From positions 248,001 through 312,000 of the forward strand of contig NZ_JAAOYM010000002.1 of assembly GCF_011761185.1 (NCBI RefSeq): a stretch of 64,000 nt of DNA. Reading direction: 5' to 3'. The notes under the pieces were generated by a model. That model was not told the DNA's origin. It worked only from the letters and a program-made list of their open reading frames with translations, and ran no database searches. This DNA comes from Saccharomonospora amisosensis (lineage in GTDB: Bacteria; Actinomycetota; Actinomycetes; Mycobacteriales; Pseudonocardiaceae). Within the stretch, counting starts at the first letter, position 1, and each line of letters opens with the position of its first letter. A program made the translations under genes and the position numbers. Below, in pieces: positions 29,443 to 38,783 of the stretch.

Positions 29443-32260
29443 CCAGCGAGTCCCGCATCGGCACCGGATAGTCGAGCCGGAACACGCTTATCGGTTCCAC
29501 CAGCTTGTCGCCGCGCAGATAGGTCGGGACGGGTGTCTGCGCGGCGAGCTGGAGCAGCGGCACGTACGGTCCACCCGCGCCCGCGACGAACGACATGCTG
29601 CCGAGCCTGCGGATGCTAGGTCCAGAGGCGAACCGGTACCGCACCGGCTCGACGATCCCGTCCGCCAGCGCGGCAGGCTGCCTGCACGGCAGCAGGAAGG
29701 CGTCGATCCAGTCCACCGCGACCGGCTCGGTGATCGGGATGTAATCGCTCAGTGGCACCACCTCGGGCAGCCGTGGTGCGCCCACGGCGATCCAGCCTTC
29801 GCCGTCACGTTCGTCGGTGGCGAGTACGCGGACCAGCCGCGCGTGGCCGGGCGCGAAGCGCGCGTCACGCCATTCCCCTTCGCGGTCGAGCCGCAGGCTC
29901 AGTTCCCTTTCCACCTGGCCGTCGGCGTCGGCGAACTGCACCTTCGCCGAGACGAGTCCCTGCCCGCCCACCGGCACGACCAGTGGCGGCGCGTCGGCCG
30001 AGGCGGCCCGCTCTGGCAGGCTGTACCAGCCCGTCGTCACCGACCCCGCGCCGCCACCGCTGCCCCACACCGGGGCGACCTCGGTGCCGTACGGCCGCAC
30101 CGGCGCGACGTCTTCGGGAAAGCCGCCGTTGACGGTGAACCCGCTCAACCGGGCCCGCTCACCGGCGTTCACCGGCCGCAGCAGACCAGCCGCCAGGTCG
30201 GGCTCCACGTCCAGCCAGTCCTCGACACCGCAGCTTCCGCCGCCAAGCGCCGCGATGTTGGACCGGCCCATCGTGTAGGTGTCCCAGCGGGGCACCATCG
30301 CGTACGCCATGGTGCCGACCTCGAGCAGCACCGTGCCCGCCGCCGCGAGCGTCAGGAACACGCCGGGTGAGCGAACCAGTGACCGGCCCACACCGACCAG
30401 CCCCACCAGCGCGAGCGACACACCGCCGACCAGGACGACGTCGGCGAGATCGATGCCGAGGAAGCCGGGCGGCACAGTGGACCACTTGACGTTGAGGTTG
30501 GCGATGTACCACCAGCGCACCGGCACGGCCAGCGCGACAGCGGCCGTCACGGCGATGGCCACGACCAGCAGCGAGCGCTGCCACGCCCTGCGCAGCGCGC
30601 CGCTGGCGACCGTGTGCACCAGCGCGGCCGCGAGGATGGTGGCCACCCCACCCACGGCGCCGAAGTGGTGGGTGTACTTGGTGGGTGTGAACGCGAGGGC
30701 GAGGAAGAACAGCGCACCCACGATCAGCAGCCTGCGGGTCGGCGCGGCCGCCAGGCCCCTCACCCGCCGGGTCAGCAACAGCACCGCCAGCGCCGCCGTT
30801 GAAAGCCACAACAGCAGCAGCGGCATCCGCCGGTTCAGCCCGCCCTGTAGCGGATCGAACACGTCCTGGTAGCGCTCGCCCTCATCGAGCACCCCGAAAC
30901 TGGGTCCGATGGCGGTGCGCACCTCGGTGGAGTGCAGCACGGCGGAAAGCGACTGGTCGAAGAACATGAGCAGCAGCGCGCCCGCGCCGGAACCGAGCAA
31001 CACCGGCAACGAGACCGGCCAGTGTGCACGTACCAGCCGGATCACACCGGGCAGTGCCGCCACGAACGGTGCCAGCGCCACCAGGCCGGTCGGGGTCACC
31101 GCGACCGTCGCCCCGGCCGCCAGCACCCCCGCCGCCAGCGGGGTGAGTGCCAGTGTCGCGACGGCCCTTTCGACGAGGGCGAACACGACCAGCGTGCCGA
31201 ACATGACCCACGGTTCCGGGCGCAGGCCGATCCCGAACTGCACGTACCACGCCAGGAACACCACGCAGGCCGTCCAGCGTGCGGCCGCCCGTGGCCCGGT
31301 CGCCAGCCTGCGCAACAGCAGCCGATCGATGAGCAGCCACAGCGCCAGGCCCAGCAGTACCGACGGCACCCGCATCCACCACGCGTCGCCGCTGACCTCG
31401 ACGAACGGTCGGTACAGCTCGTAGAACCAGCTGAACGGCGCCTCCGGTGCGTTGAACCACCGGAAGTAGTTGCCGACGAAGCCGGTGTCGTCGGCGGCCT
31501 TCAGCATCGCGATGATGTAGCCGTCGTCCACGGTCGGCGACCCGATCACCGCCCAGGCCGCCAGCACCAGGGCCACCACCGCGTCGGCGAGCCGAGGTCG
31601 CCACCAGCCGACAGGCAGCAGCCGCACGTGCCTGACCCTGGCCGCCTCCCACCGGCTAAGCAGCATCAGCATGGCAAGTAACCCCGCCACCGTCACCGCG
31701 CCGAGGGCGAGCTTCACCGCGCTCGGGCTCGTCTCGTACCGGGTGTCCGGCACGACTGTCACGCGCAGCGAACCGGCCGAGGCGAGGTCGGTGTGCAGGC
31801 TGTTCACCACCGGTCGTGCCTGGGTGTGGCCGGCGACGACGCCGTCGATGTTCACGGTGGTGCCACCGGAGTCGGAGTGCACCGACGCGACGCAGTCCGC
31901 GCCGACCGGCCGCGACATCACGGAATGGTCGCCGACCTGCGCGGATAGTGTGTCGTGGCTGACCTTGAGGGTGAGTCCCGCACTAGTGTGCTGGTCGACG
32001 TCCAGGTTGTCCGTGGTGGTGGACAGCACCGTCGACACCGTCGAGTTCTCACCCAGCGCCACGACGTCGGCACAGCCGAACTCCACGTCCATCCGGTCGG
32101 GCTCGTAGGGGAACAGAGGTAATGCCGTGCTCGAAGTGTCCGGTCCCGAGGGCCACTCGTACGTCGTGACGTCCTGCTCGACGGGGGCGAGGACGAACAG
32201 CACGGCGGTCAGTGCTGACAGCGTCCCAAGACCCGCGATCACCCAGCGATGAAAGGTCAC
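29414..32260 (-). CDS. Arabinosyltransferase of the Emb family (GT53)
   Basis: 948 residues. An N-terminal membrane segment and an outer beta-domain (about 30-180) are followed by a GT-C membrane core (about 185-640), with catalytic motif SPTVDDGYIIAML (Asp 245 and 246) and NYFRWFNAPEAPF. The large C-terminal carbohydrate-binding part spans about 640-948. It builds cell-wall arabinan from decaprenylphosphoryl-arabinose and is the ethambutol target family. Met252 sits where EmbB Met306 is found. Only one Emb is seen here, so EmbC-like or EmbB-like is not assigned. GTG start with a TAGGGT -10 six bases upstream. Confidence 0.92.
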   Translation of the reverse strand: MTFHRWVIAGLGTLSALTAVLFVLAPVEQDVTTYEWPSGPDTSSTALPLFPYEPDRMDVEFGCADVVALGENSTVSTVLSTTTDNLDVDQHTSAGLTLKVSHDTLSAQVGDHSVMSRPVGADCVASVHSDSGGTTVNIDGVVAGHTQARPVVNSLHTDLASAGSLRVTVVPDTRYETSPSAVKLALGAVTVAGLLAMLMLLSRWEAARVRHVRLLPVGWWRPRLADAVVALVLAAWAVIGSPTVDDGYIIAMLKAADDTGFVGNYFRWFNAPEAPFSWFYELYRPFVEVSGDAWWMRVPSVLLGLALWLLIDRLLLRRLATGPRAAARWTACVVFLAWYVQFGIGLRPEPWVMFGTLVVFALVERAVATLALTPLAAGVLAAGATVAVTPTGLVALAPFVAALPGVIRLVRAHWPVSLPVLLGSGAGALLLMFFDQSLSAVLHSTEVRTAIGPSFGVLDEGERYQDVFDPLQGGLNRRMPLLLLWLSTAALAVLLLTRRVRGLAAAPTRRLLIVGALFFLALAFTPTKYTHHFGAVGGVATILAAALVHTVASGALRRAWQRSLLVVAIAVTAAVALAVPVRWWYIANLNVKWSTVPPGFLGIDLADVVLVGGVSLALVGLVGVGRSLVRSPGVFLTLAAAGTVLLEVGTMAYAMVPRWDTYTMGRSNIAALGGGSCGVEDWLDVEPDLAAGLLRPVNAGERARLSGFTVNGGFPEDVAPVRPYGTEVAPVWGSGGGAGSVTTGWYSLPERAASADAPPLVVPVGGQGLVSAKVQFADADGQVERELSLRLDREGEWRDARFAPGHARLVRVLATDERDGEGWIAVGAPRLPEVVPLSDYIPITEPVAVDWIDAFLLPCRQPAALADGIVEPVRYRFASGPSIRRLGSMSFVAGAGGPYVPLLQLAAQTPVPTYLRGDKLVEPISVFRLDYPVPMRDSLVTGSRRTPE

Positions 32261-32266
32261 CGTTGG

Positions 32267-32272
32267 ACCCTA
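32267..32272 (-). promoter_or_regulatory. Leaderless-type -10 element (TAGGGT) for the Emb gene
   Basis: TAGGGT on the minus strand ends six bases before the GTG at 32260. Only 32 bases separate this start from the divergent GT-C gene, so a long leader is impossible on either side. Confidence 0.5.
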
Positions 32273-32292
32273 GAGAAGGCGCGGTCTGGAGC

Positions 32293-33801
32293 ATGAAAAG
32301 GGCCATGCCGAGCTGGGCCCTCCCGCTGGGATCGGCCGCGGTGGCGCTGGCCGCGTTCCTGCTCGTGAAGGACAGCCTGACCGACGACGCCTACATCACC
32401 CTGGCCTACGCCAAGAACCTCGCCGTGCACGGCGAGTGGGCTCTGGTCCCCGGGATGCCGTCGAACTCGGCGACCTCCCCGCTCAACGTGTTGCTGCTCG
32501 GTTCCCTTACTGCGGTGACGAGGCTGTTCGGCACCGGGCCGCACCCGGTGCTCGCGCTCGGTGTGCTCAGTGTCGGTTCCGCGGCCGTGCTCGGATGGGG
32601 ATGGGCGAGGCTGGCGGCGGCACTGCGGTTCTCGACCGCGGTCGCGTTCCTCGGCGCGGTCCTCGTGCTGGTGAACCCGTTCGTGCTGTCCGCGATCGGG
32701 CTCGAGGTGCTGCTGATCCCGACCTTGCTCGTGCTGCTGACGGTGTTCGCCACAGACGAACGTCCGCTGCTGTACGGCGCTGTGTCCGGCCTGGCGTTGC
32801 TGACCAGGCCAGACCTCATTGTTTTCGTGGTTGTCATCGCGTTGAGCACCCCCGCGATCAGGCGCGGGCTGCTCCGCCCGGCGCTGGTCGCGATCGCTGT
32901 CGCGGCTGCCTGGTACCTGTTCAGTTGGTTCGCGTTCGGTTCGGCGCTGCCGGACACGCTCGTCATCAAGCAGGCGCAGGCGGACCTGTTCGGCCGGTGG
33001 AGCTTCTTCAGCGGCCCCGCCATGTACTACCTCAGCCGCAGCGTCGTCGTGCTGCTGTCGTTCGGGCCCGCGCTCGTCGGGGTGCTCGCCTGGTTCGCCC
33101 TCGTCGCCGTGCGGTTCTCGGCGCGATGGGAACGGTTCCCGCCCGTCGGTGCGCTGGCCGGGCTCGGCGCAGGCGGCATCGCGCACTACATCGCGTACTC
33201 GCTGCTGGACGTCGGCCCCTACCACTGGTACTACGCCACCCCGATCACTTCGCTCGGCATGTTCGCGGTCGCGGCACTGGGAGTGTGGCTGGCTCGCTCC
33301 AGGGACCGCGAGGTGTTGCTCTCACGCGGCCCGCTGACCGCGCTCGGGGCCGTCGCCCTGCTGCTGTTCGGGGCTGTGGCGGTCGACGTCAAGCAGGGTG
33401 TGCCGTGGCGCTCGCCCGTCATCTTCGGCAACTGGGCGAGCGCGCAGGACTATGCCCGCGTCGGCCGCGAACTGAAGGACCGTGTCGGTGAGGCGACGGT
33501 GCGTTCACCAGGGGAGATCGGCACGCTGGCCTACTACTGCGAGTGCTCGATCGTGGATCCGTTCTCCGACCGCGGTTACGTCACCGACATGGTCAAGGAA
33601 AGGATCGACGAAGCGGGTCCGGTCACTTCAGCTCTGCTGCGGCTGAACTACCTGTGGTTCGACTACTCGCGCGAGCCGCGCCCGCTGGACTACCGGTTGC
33701 TGTACGAGCGAGGTCCCGGCGGTGGCCGCAACACCTGGCAGGTGTACTCGGCCGCACGTGGTGTCGGCCATTTCACGCTGGTGCCCGCCGAAGGACGCTG
33801 A
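32293..33801 (+). CDS. AftB-like GT-C membrane glycosyltransferase
   Basis: 502 residues with about ten membrane segments. The acidic loop motif is SLTDDAYITLAYAKNLAVHG followed by NSATSPLNVLLLG. The M. tuberculosis gene beside ubiA is aftB (Rv3805c), and this gene lies one Emb gene away from ubiA, so an arabinofuranosyltransferase role is likely. It is divergent from the Emb gene by 32 bases. Which of the four GT-C paralogues is the true AftB cannot be settled by eye. Confidence 0.72.
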   Translation: MKRAMPSWALPLGSAAVALAAFLLVKDSLTDDAYITLAYAKNLAVHGEWALVPGMPSNSATSPLNVLLLGSLTAVTRLFGTGPHPVLALGVLSVGSAAVLGWGWARLAAALRFSTAVAFLGAVLVLVNPFVLSAIGLEVLLIPTLLVLLTVFATDERPLLYGAVSGLALLTRPDLIVFVVVIALSTPAIRRGLLRPALVAIAVAAAWYLFSWFAFGSALPDTLVIKQAQADLFGRWSFFSGPAMYYLSRSVVVLLSFGPALVGVLAWFALVAVRFSARWERFPPVGALAGLGAGGIAHYIAYSLLDVGPYHWYYATPITSLGMFAVAALGVWLARSRDREVLLSRGPLTALGAVALLLFGAVAVDVKQGVPWRSPVIFGNWASAQDYARVGRELKDRVGEATVRSPGEIGTLAYYCECSIVDPFSDRGYVTDMVKERIDEAGPVTSALLRLNYLWFDYSREPRPLDYRLLYERGPGGGRNTWQVYSAARGVGHFTLVPAEGR

Positions 33802-33889
33802 TCACTAAGAAGTGGTAACCGTTGCCCCACCCGATCGAGGTGGTGATTTCCCGGGTAGCTTACGGGCAAAACCGGACGGTTGGGGAGAC

Positions 33890-36052
33890 ATGACCACGAC
33901 AGCCGACACGGAGAGCGAAGGCAAGGCGGAGCGGATGGCGCAACCGGCGCCTGAGGGAGCGCCCCGCGACAGGCGCGGTTTCCTTGGACGGCGTGACCCG
34001 CTGGCGTGGTCGGTCGCCGCACTCGCCCTGCTGCTCGGTGGCGTGTTCGTCTTGGTCGATCTCGCCTACAACCAGGGCAATCTGATCGCCCCTATCGACG
34101 ATGCCTACATCCATTTGCAGTACGGCAGGCAGCTCGGCTCAGGTCACCCGTTCCAGTACAACACCGGCGACCCGGTCAGCACCGGCGCCAGCAGCCTGCT
34201 GTACGCCTTCGTGCTCGGCGCGGGCTACGCGATCGGGTTCAAGGGCGGTCTCTTTCTGCCGTTCGCGGTGTCGTTGGGCATCGTGTGCTTCGCAGGGTCC
34301 GCCGCCTTCACCTACCGGCTCGGCAGGCTGTTCGCCGGCCGTGCCGTCGGTGTGTGGGCGGGCGTGCTCACTGCGGTCAGCGGCCCGCTGCTGTGGGGTG
34401 CGGCCAGCGGGATGGAGGTCGGCCTCACCGCGGTGTTGCTTACCGGTTCGGTGTTGGCTTTCACCAGGGAACGGCCGAAGGGGCGTTTCCTGTACACGCC
34501 GGTGGTAGCGGCCCTGCTCGCGCTGGTGAGGCCGGAGGGCATGTTCTTCGCGATCGCCCTCACCGCCGCCATGGTGTGGACGATCTTCGCGGCGCGCAAG
34601 GCGGGCATGGTCCGCACCCGCACGGTGCCCGCCTTCGCGGTGTGGGGCCTGCTGCCGGTGGCCGCCGGTGTCGGGCAGTACCTCTTCTACAAGCTGGCGA
34701 CCGGCACGTTCACCGCGAACGGCGTGCGATCCAAGTCGCACCTGTACAACGACCCGATCCTGTACGTCGGCGACTTCGTCGACCGGACGGTGGCGAACGT
34801 GCGAGGACTCGTCGGCTCGTTCACCGCGCTCGACAACACCGATTTCGCATTCCCCGGTGCTCTGCTGCTGTTCTTCGTCGGTCTTGGCTACCTGCTGGCC
34901 ACCCGGGTGGAGTGGCGGCCGCTGCTGGCGGCGATCGCGGTCGGCTTCGCGGTCGTCGTGGTTTCGGCGTCCACTCTCGAAACCGCACTCATCCACGAGC
35001 TGCGCTACTTCCAGCCGTTCCTACCGCTGTTCGTACTGTTCACGGTGTGCGGTGGCTACGCGCTCACCCGCCTTGTGCCGCAGGAGCGCTCCAGAGGGAT
35101 CGCGCTGCACTCGCTGTTGCTGGTGGTGCTGCTGTTCTCGCTGGCCGCGCTGCCGACGTGGGCCGTCCGGCTCGGCAGGGAGTCGGCCACCATTCGCGAC
35201 ACCGACGTCTCGGTGGGTGCCTGGATCAACGGCAACCTGCCGGAAGACGCCATCGTGGGTGTCAAGGACGTCGGTGCCATTGCCTACTTTGGCGAGCGGC
35301 GAGTGGTGGACACCATCGGACTCGCCACCAACGGGTTCGCCGAACCCAGCAACAACGGCCCCGGCAGCCTGTACGAGGCGTTGCGGGACCTGCCGCAGGG
35401 GCAGCGACCCGGCTACTTCGCCGTGTACGAGCCGTGGCCGGGCACCGACATGCAGCCGTTCGTCGATGCCGGCGTGTTCCGCACACCCGCACTGACGGTC
35501 TTCCCCGTGCGGACACCACCGGACCTCAACGGCGGCCGCATCGTGCCGTTCACCGATACCAAGGTGTACCGGGCCGACTGGTCGCTGGCAGGCAGCGGTG
35601 ATCGGGCTCCCGTCCCGGGTGACGTCAGGGATTACCTGAACGCGGGTTCGCTGGACAGCGAAGCCGCGCACGGCTACGAGGTCAGCATGCAGCAGCCCGG
35701 CCTGCAGCCGTACACGGTGCTACGCCGTGAGGGCGATGTGGTGGACAGCGGGCGCATCATCGTCGGAGGGGAGCGGTTCACGGCGGGCAACCTCTCACCG
35801 GGGCAGCCACTCACCATCGCGACGCGCGTGTTCGCCACCGGGCAGATGCACGAGGTTCGCGTGCTGGTCGACGGCCAGGACGCGGGTGTGTGGCGGTTCA
35901 GCCAGCGGCAGGACGGCTGGACCGTGGACGAGTTCACCGTGCCCGGTGAGCTGGTGTCCTCGCCCACGGTCTCCGTCGAGTTGAAGCCCGTGCGGCCGTT
36001 CCTGAGCCCGTACCCGGAGTACACCTCGTTCGGGTACTGGTTCGTGCAGTGA
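33890..36052 (+). CDS. GT-C membrane glycosyltransferase with C-terminal beta-domain
   Basis: 720 residues. A charged cytoplasmic N-terminus (about 1-38) precedes about ten membrane segments. The first loop has IAPIDDAYIHLQYGRQLGSG with STGASSLLYAFV, the acidic GT-C motif. A soluble part of some 280 residues ends in a sugar-binding-like beta-domain (about 600-720). It is longer than its three paralogues. The ATG has a GGGGAGA ribosome site, and TAGCTT (33856-33861) is a -10 candidate. It converges on dprE2 with a 12-base gap. A cell-wall arabinan role is inferred. Confidence 0.72.
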   Translation: MTTTADTESEGKAERMAQPAPEGAPRDRRGFLGRRDPLAWSVAALALLLGGVFVLVDLAYNQGNLIAPIDDAYIHLQYGRQLGSGHPFQYNTGDPVSTGASSLLYAFVLGAGYAIGFKGGLFLPFAVSLGIVCFAGSAAFTYRLGRLFAGRAVGVWAGVLTAVSGPLLWGAASGMEVGLTAVLLTGSVLAFTRERPKGRFLYTPVVAALLALVRPEGMFFAIALTAAMVWTIFAARKAGMVRTRTVPAFAVWGLLPVAAGVGQYLFYKLATGTFTANGVRSKSHLYNDPILYVGDFVDRTVANVRGLVGSFTALDNTDFAFPGALLLFFVGLGYLLATRVEWRPLLAAIAVGFAVVVVSASTLETALIHELRYFQPFLPLFVLFTVCGGYALTRLVPQERSRGIALHSLLLVVLLFSLAALPTWAVRLGRESATIRDTDVSVGAWINGNLPEDAIVGVKDVGAIAYFGERRVVDTIGLATNGFAEPSNNGPGSLYEALRDLPQGQRPGYFAVYEPWPGTDMQPFVDAGVFRTPALTVFPVRTPPDLNGGRIVPFTDTKVYRADWSLAGSGDRAPVPGDVRDYLNAGSLDSEAAHGYEVSMQQPGLQPYTVLRREGDVVDSGRIIVGGERFTAGNLSPGQPLTIATRVFATGQMHEVRVLVDGQDAGVWRFSQRQDGWTVDEFTVPGELVSSPTVSVELKPVRPFLSPYPEYTSFGYWFVQ

Positions 36053-36064
36053 AGCCCAGCCTGC

Positions 36065-36820
36065 TCAGATCGGCAGCTTGCGAAAGATCGGGCGCGGCAC
36101 GTGCCGCAGTACCGACATGACGTAGCGGAACGTGGAAGGAGCCCACACAAGCTCCTTGCCGTCCCTGACGGCGTTCACCGCGATCTCGGCGACCTGCCCG
36201 GGGGTCTGCTCCAGCGGGGCCTTGCCAAGGCCCTCGGTCATCTTCGAGCGCACCTGGCCCGGTCGGACAACCGTCACGTGTACCCCGTGGGGTCGCAGTG
36301 CCTCACCGAGACCGAGGAAGAACCCGTCGAAGCCTGCCTTCGTCGAGCCGTACATGAAGTTCGACCTGCGTACGCGCTCGCCGGCCACGGACGACAGCGC
36401 GATCACGGCCCCATGTCCCTGCGCCTTCAGCTTGTCGGCGAGCACCACGCCCACCGAGACGGCGGCGGTGTAGTTCACGGTCGCCAACCGCACCGCGGTT
36501 TCGTGGTCCTGCCAGGCCTGCTCCGGGTCGCCGAGCAGTCCGAACGCCACCACGGTCAGATCGATGTCGCCTTCGGAGAAGGCCTTGTCGATCGCGGCGG
36601 GGTGATTGGCGGTCTCGGTGGCATCGAAGTCGACTGTGGACACCTCCGCACCCTTGCCGCGCAGCCGTTGCACCGCGGCGTCCAGCCGGTCGGACGGCCG
36701 GGCGGCCAACACGATCCGAAGTGGGCGCTGCGCCAGGTACTTTTCGGCGATCGCCAGGGCTATGTCGGAAGTGCCGCCGAGCAGCAGCAGTGACTTGGGG
36801 TTGCCCACCGCGTCGATCAC
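36065..36820 (-). CDS. dprE2: Decaprenylphosphoryl-2-keto-ribose reductase
   Basis: 251 residues, short-chain dehydrogenase. The NAD-binding region is [20 protein letters not shown] and the catalytic residues are in [21 protein letters not shown] (Ser, Tyr, Lys). With DprE1 it epimerises decaprenylphosphoryl-ribose to arabinose by reducing the 2-keto intermediate. The GTG start overlaps the dprE1 stop by GTGA, the same coupling as in other actinobacteria. Confidence 0.94.
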   Translation of the reverse strand: MIDAVGNPKSLLLLGGTSDIALAIAEKYLAQRPLRIVLAARPSDRLDAAVQRLRGKGAEVSTVDFDATETANHPAAIDKAFSEGDIDLTVVAFGLLGDPEQAWQDHETAVRLATVNYTAAVSVGVVLADKLKAQGHGAVIALSSVAGERVRRSNFMYGSTKAGFDGFFLGLGEALRPHGVHVTVVRPGQVRSKMTEGLGKAPLEQTPGQVAEIAVNAVRDGKELVWAPSTFRYVMSVLRHVPRPIFRKLPI

Positions 36821-38196
36821 AGTTCCAGCCTCCTGGCCATGTCGGAGATGAATACGCCTTCTGGGTCGACCGAGTGCCTGACCTTGCGCCACTCGTCCAG
36901 CCGCGGGTACATGCGGTGGAACACCTCGGCCGAGGTACGCGAATCCTTCGCGGTGTAGAGCCGTCCACCCGCCTCGAGTACCTCGGTGTCGAGTTCGTCG
37001 CAGAAGCGGCTCAGCCCGTCCTTGACGGGAAAGTCCACGCTGAGCATCCAACCCGGAGACGGCCACGACAGCGGAGCCCGGTTCGACTCGCCCATCCGCT
37101 TGATCACGTTGAGGAACGAGTAGTGGCCGGACCCCGCGATCCTGCGACAGATGTCCTTCAACGCGCCCTCCGCGCCGAACGGGACCGAGAACTGGTACTG
37201 CAGGAAGCCGCGCGAGCCGTACGCCCGGTTCCACTCGCCCAACATGTCGAGCGGGTGGTAGAACTGCGTCAGGTTCTGGATCTTGCCGCGCGCCCCCTGC
37301 TTCGGCACGGTGAGTTGCCACAGGTTGCTGATCAGACCGAAGGTCAGCTTGTTGCCCAGCCCGTTGGGGAAGACATCCGGCAGTGTCATCAGCTGCGGGG
37401 CGTCGAACTTCAACGGGTCGCTGCTCAGCTTCTCCGGCAACTGGTCCACGGTGGCCAGTGACCCTCGCGAGAACGTGGCGCGGCCGAGCCGATCGTCGGA
37501 GGAGATCAGGTCGGGCACGGCCATCGAGTAGTCGTAGTTGAGGTCGGAGCCGTCGGTGAACAGCGCCAAGGTCTCGTCCAGGTTCGCCGTGCGGTCGGCG
37601 TCCACGACGAAGTAGGCGGTCTCGGTGCGCTTCATCCTTACCGTCGCGCGCAGGACGATTCCGGTGAGCCCGATGCCGGCGACAGTTGCCCAGAACAGCT
37701 CCGAATCCGGGCCTTCCGGGGTCAGCGTCCTGATGGAGCCGTCCGCGGTGAGCAGGTCCATCGACACCACGTGGTTGCCGAAACTACCCGCACTGTGGTG
37801 GTTCTTACCGTGAATGTCATTCGCAATCGCGCCGCCGATGGTCACCTGGCGGGTGCCGGGAAGTACGGGGACCCACAGTCCGTGCGGCAACGCGGCGCGC
37901 ATCAGCGCGTCAAGACTCACGCCCGCGTCGACCACCACCTCGGCGGTGTCGGGGTCGATCGAATGAATGCGATCCAGCGCGGTCATGTCAATTACCAGGC
38001 CGCCCGCGTTCTGAGCGGGGTCGCCGTAGGAGCGGCCGAGTCCCCTGGCGATGACGCCGCGCTGCCCGGCCTGACTCACCGCACGGGCGATGACCTCGAT
38101 GTCGGGGGTGTGCAGGACGTTGGCGATCGTGGGTGCCGTGCGGCCCCACCCGCTGAGTGCGCGCCGTTCGATGCTCACCCGGACCAGGGTAGCCAT
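36817..38196 (-). CDS. dprE1: Decaprenylphosphoryl-beta-D-ribose oxidase, benzothiazinone-site Cys replaced by Ser
   Basis: 459 residues. FAD-binding vanillyl-alcohol-oxidase fold with [19 protein letters not shown] and [20 protein letters not shown]. The C-terminal catalytic part contains [11 protein letters not shown], giving the active-site Lys (417). It oxidises decaprenylphosphoryl-ribose at C2 in the periplasmic arabinan pathway. The residue aligned to M. tuberculosis Cys387, the covalent target of benzothiazinones, is Ser386 (codon 37039-37041) in the motif [10 protein letters not shown]. It is divergent from gtrA by 55 bases. Confidence 0.95.
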   Translation of the reverse strand: MATLVRVSIERRALSGWGRTAPTIANVLHTPDIEVIARAVSQAGQRGVIARGLGRSYGDPAQNAGGLVIDMTALDRIHSIDPDTAEVVVDAGVSLDALMRAALPHGLWVPVLPGTRQVTIGGAIANDIHGKNHHSAGSFGNHVVSMDLLTADGSIRTLTPEGPDSELFWATVAGIGLTGIVLRATVRMKRTETAYFVVDADRTANLDETLALFTDGSDLNYDYSMAVPDLISSDDRLGRATFSRGSLATVDQLPEKLSSDPLKFDAPQLMTLPDVFPNGLGNKLTFGLISNLWQLTVPKQGARGKIQNLTQFYHPLDMLGEWNRAYGSRGFLQYQFSVPFGAEGALKDICRRIAGSGHYSFLNVIKRMGESNRAPLSWPSPGWMLSVDFPVKDGLSRFCDELDTEVLEAGGRLYTAKDSRTSAEVFHRMYPRLDEWRKVRHSVDPEGVFISDMARRLEL

Positions 38197-38251
38197 GCCA
38201 CGCTGCCTAGACTCGGACGGGACGACGAACCCTGACTGACGAGGTAGTGCG

Positions 38252-38698
38252 GTGGTGGCGACGGACTCACAGGCGAGTGAGGCGGCTGCTCAGTCGGCCT
38301 CTCCGGGCCTGCTCACACAGGTCTTCCGGTTCGTGCTCATCGGCGGGTTCTGCGCGCTGGTCGACTCGGGCATCTACTGGTTGTTGCTCGAAGCGGGAAT
38401 GTGGGTACACCTCGCAAAGGCGATAAGTTTCATCGCCGGGACGACAACCGCATACTTCCTTAACCGGCGTTTTACATTCACCGCGGCGCAAAAGGGTGGC
38501 GCGGGCCAACTGGGCGGTTTCGTGCTGCTTTACACGGTGACGTTTTTCGTCAACGTCGGTACGAATGCCCTGGCCCTGCACCTGTTGCCGGAGTTCACCT
38601 GGCGAGTCGCGCTGGCGTGGGTGATCGCGCAGGGTACAGCGACCACGATCAATTTCATCATGCTGAAGTGGGTTGTGTTCCGCGAAGCGCGTGCGTGA
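38252..38698 (+). CDS. gtrA: GtrA-family membrane protein (Rv3789-like)
   Basis: 148 residues with four membrane segments. The GtrA pattern is [20 protein letters not shown] and '[13 protein letters not shown]'. In mycobacteria the equivalent next to dprE1 has been linked to decaprenylphosphoryl-arabinose handling or to anchoring a priming transferase; the exact role is debated. A TAGACT -10 (38208-38213) and a GAGG-type site lie upstream. Confidence 0.85.
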   Translation: MVATDSQASEAAAQSASPGLLTQVFRFVLIGGFCALVDSGIYWLLLEAGMWVHLAKAISFIAGTTTAYFLNRRFTFTAAQKGGAGQLGGFVLLYTVTFFVNVGTNALALHLLPEFTWRVALAWVIAQGTATTINFIMLKWVVFREARA

Positions 38699-38783
38699 AG
38701 GGCTCCGAACGACGCCGTGCGGTAAGCCTGTACCTTACTGGGTGACCCCCACCTGAATGTCTCCCTTGGAGGACTGAGGTCTC

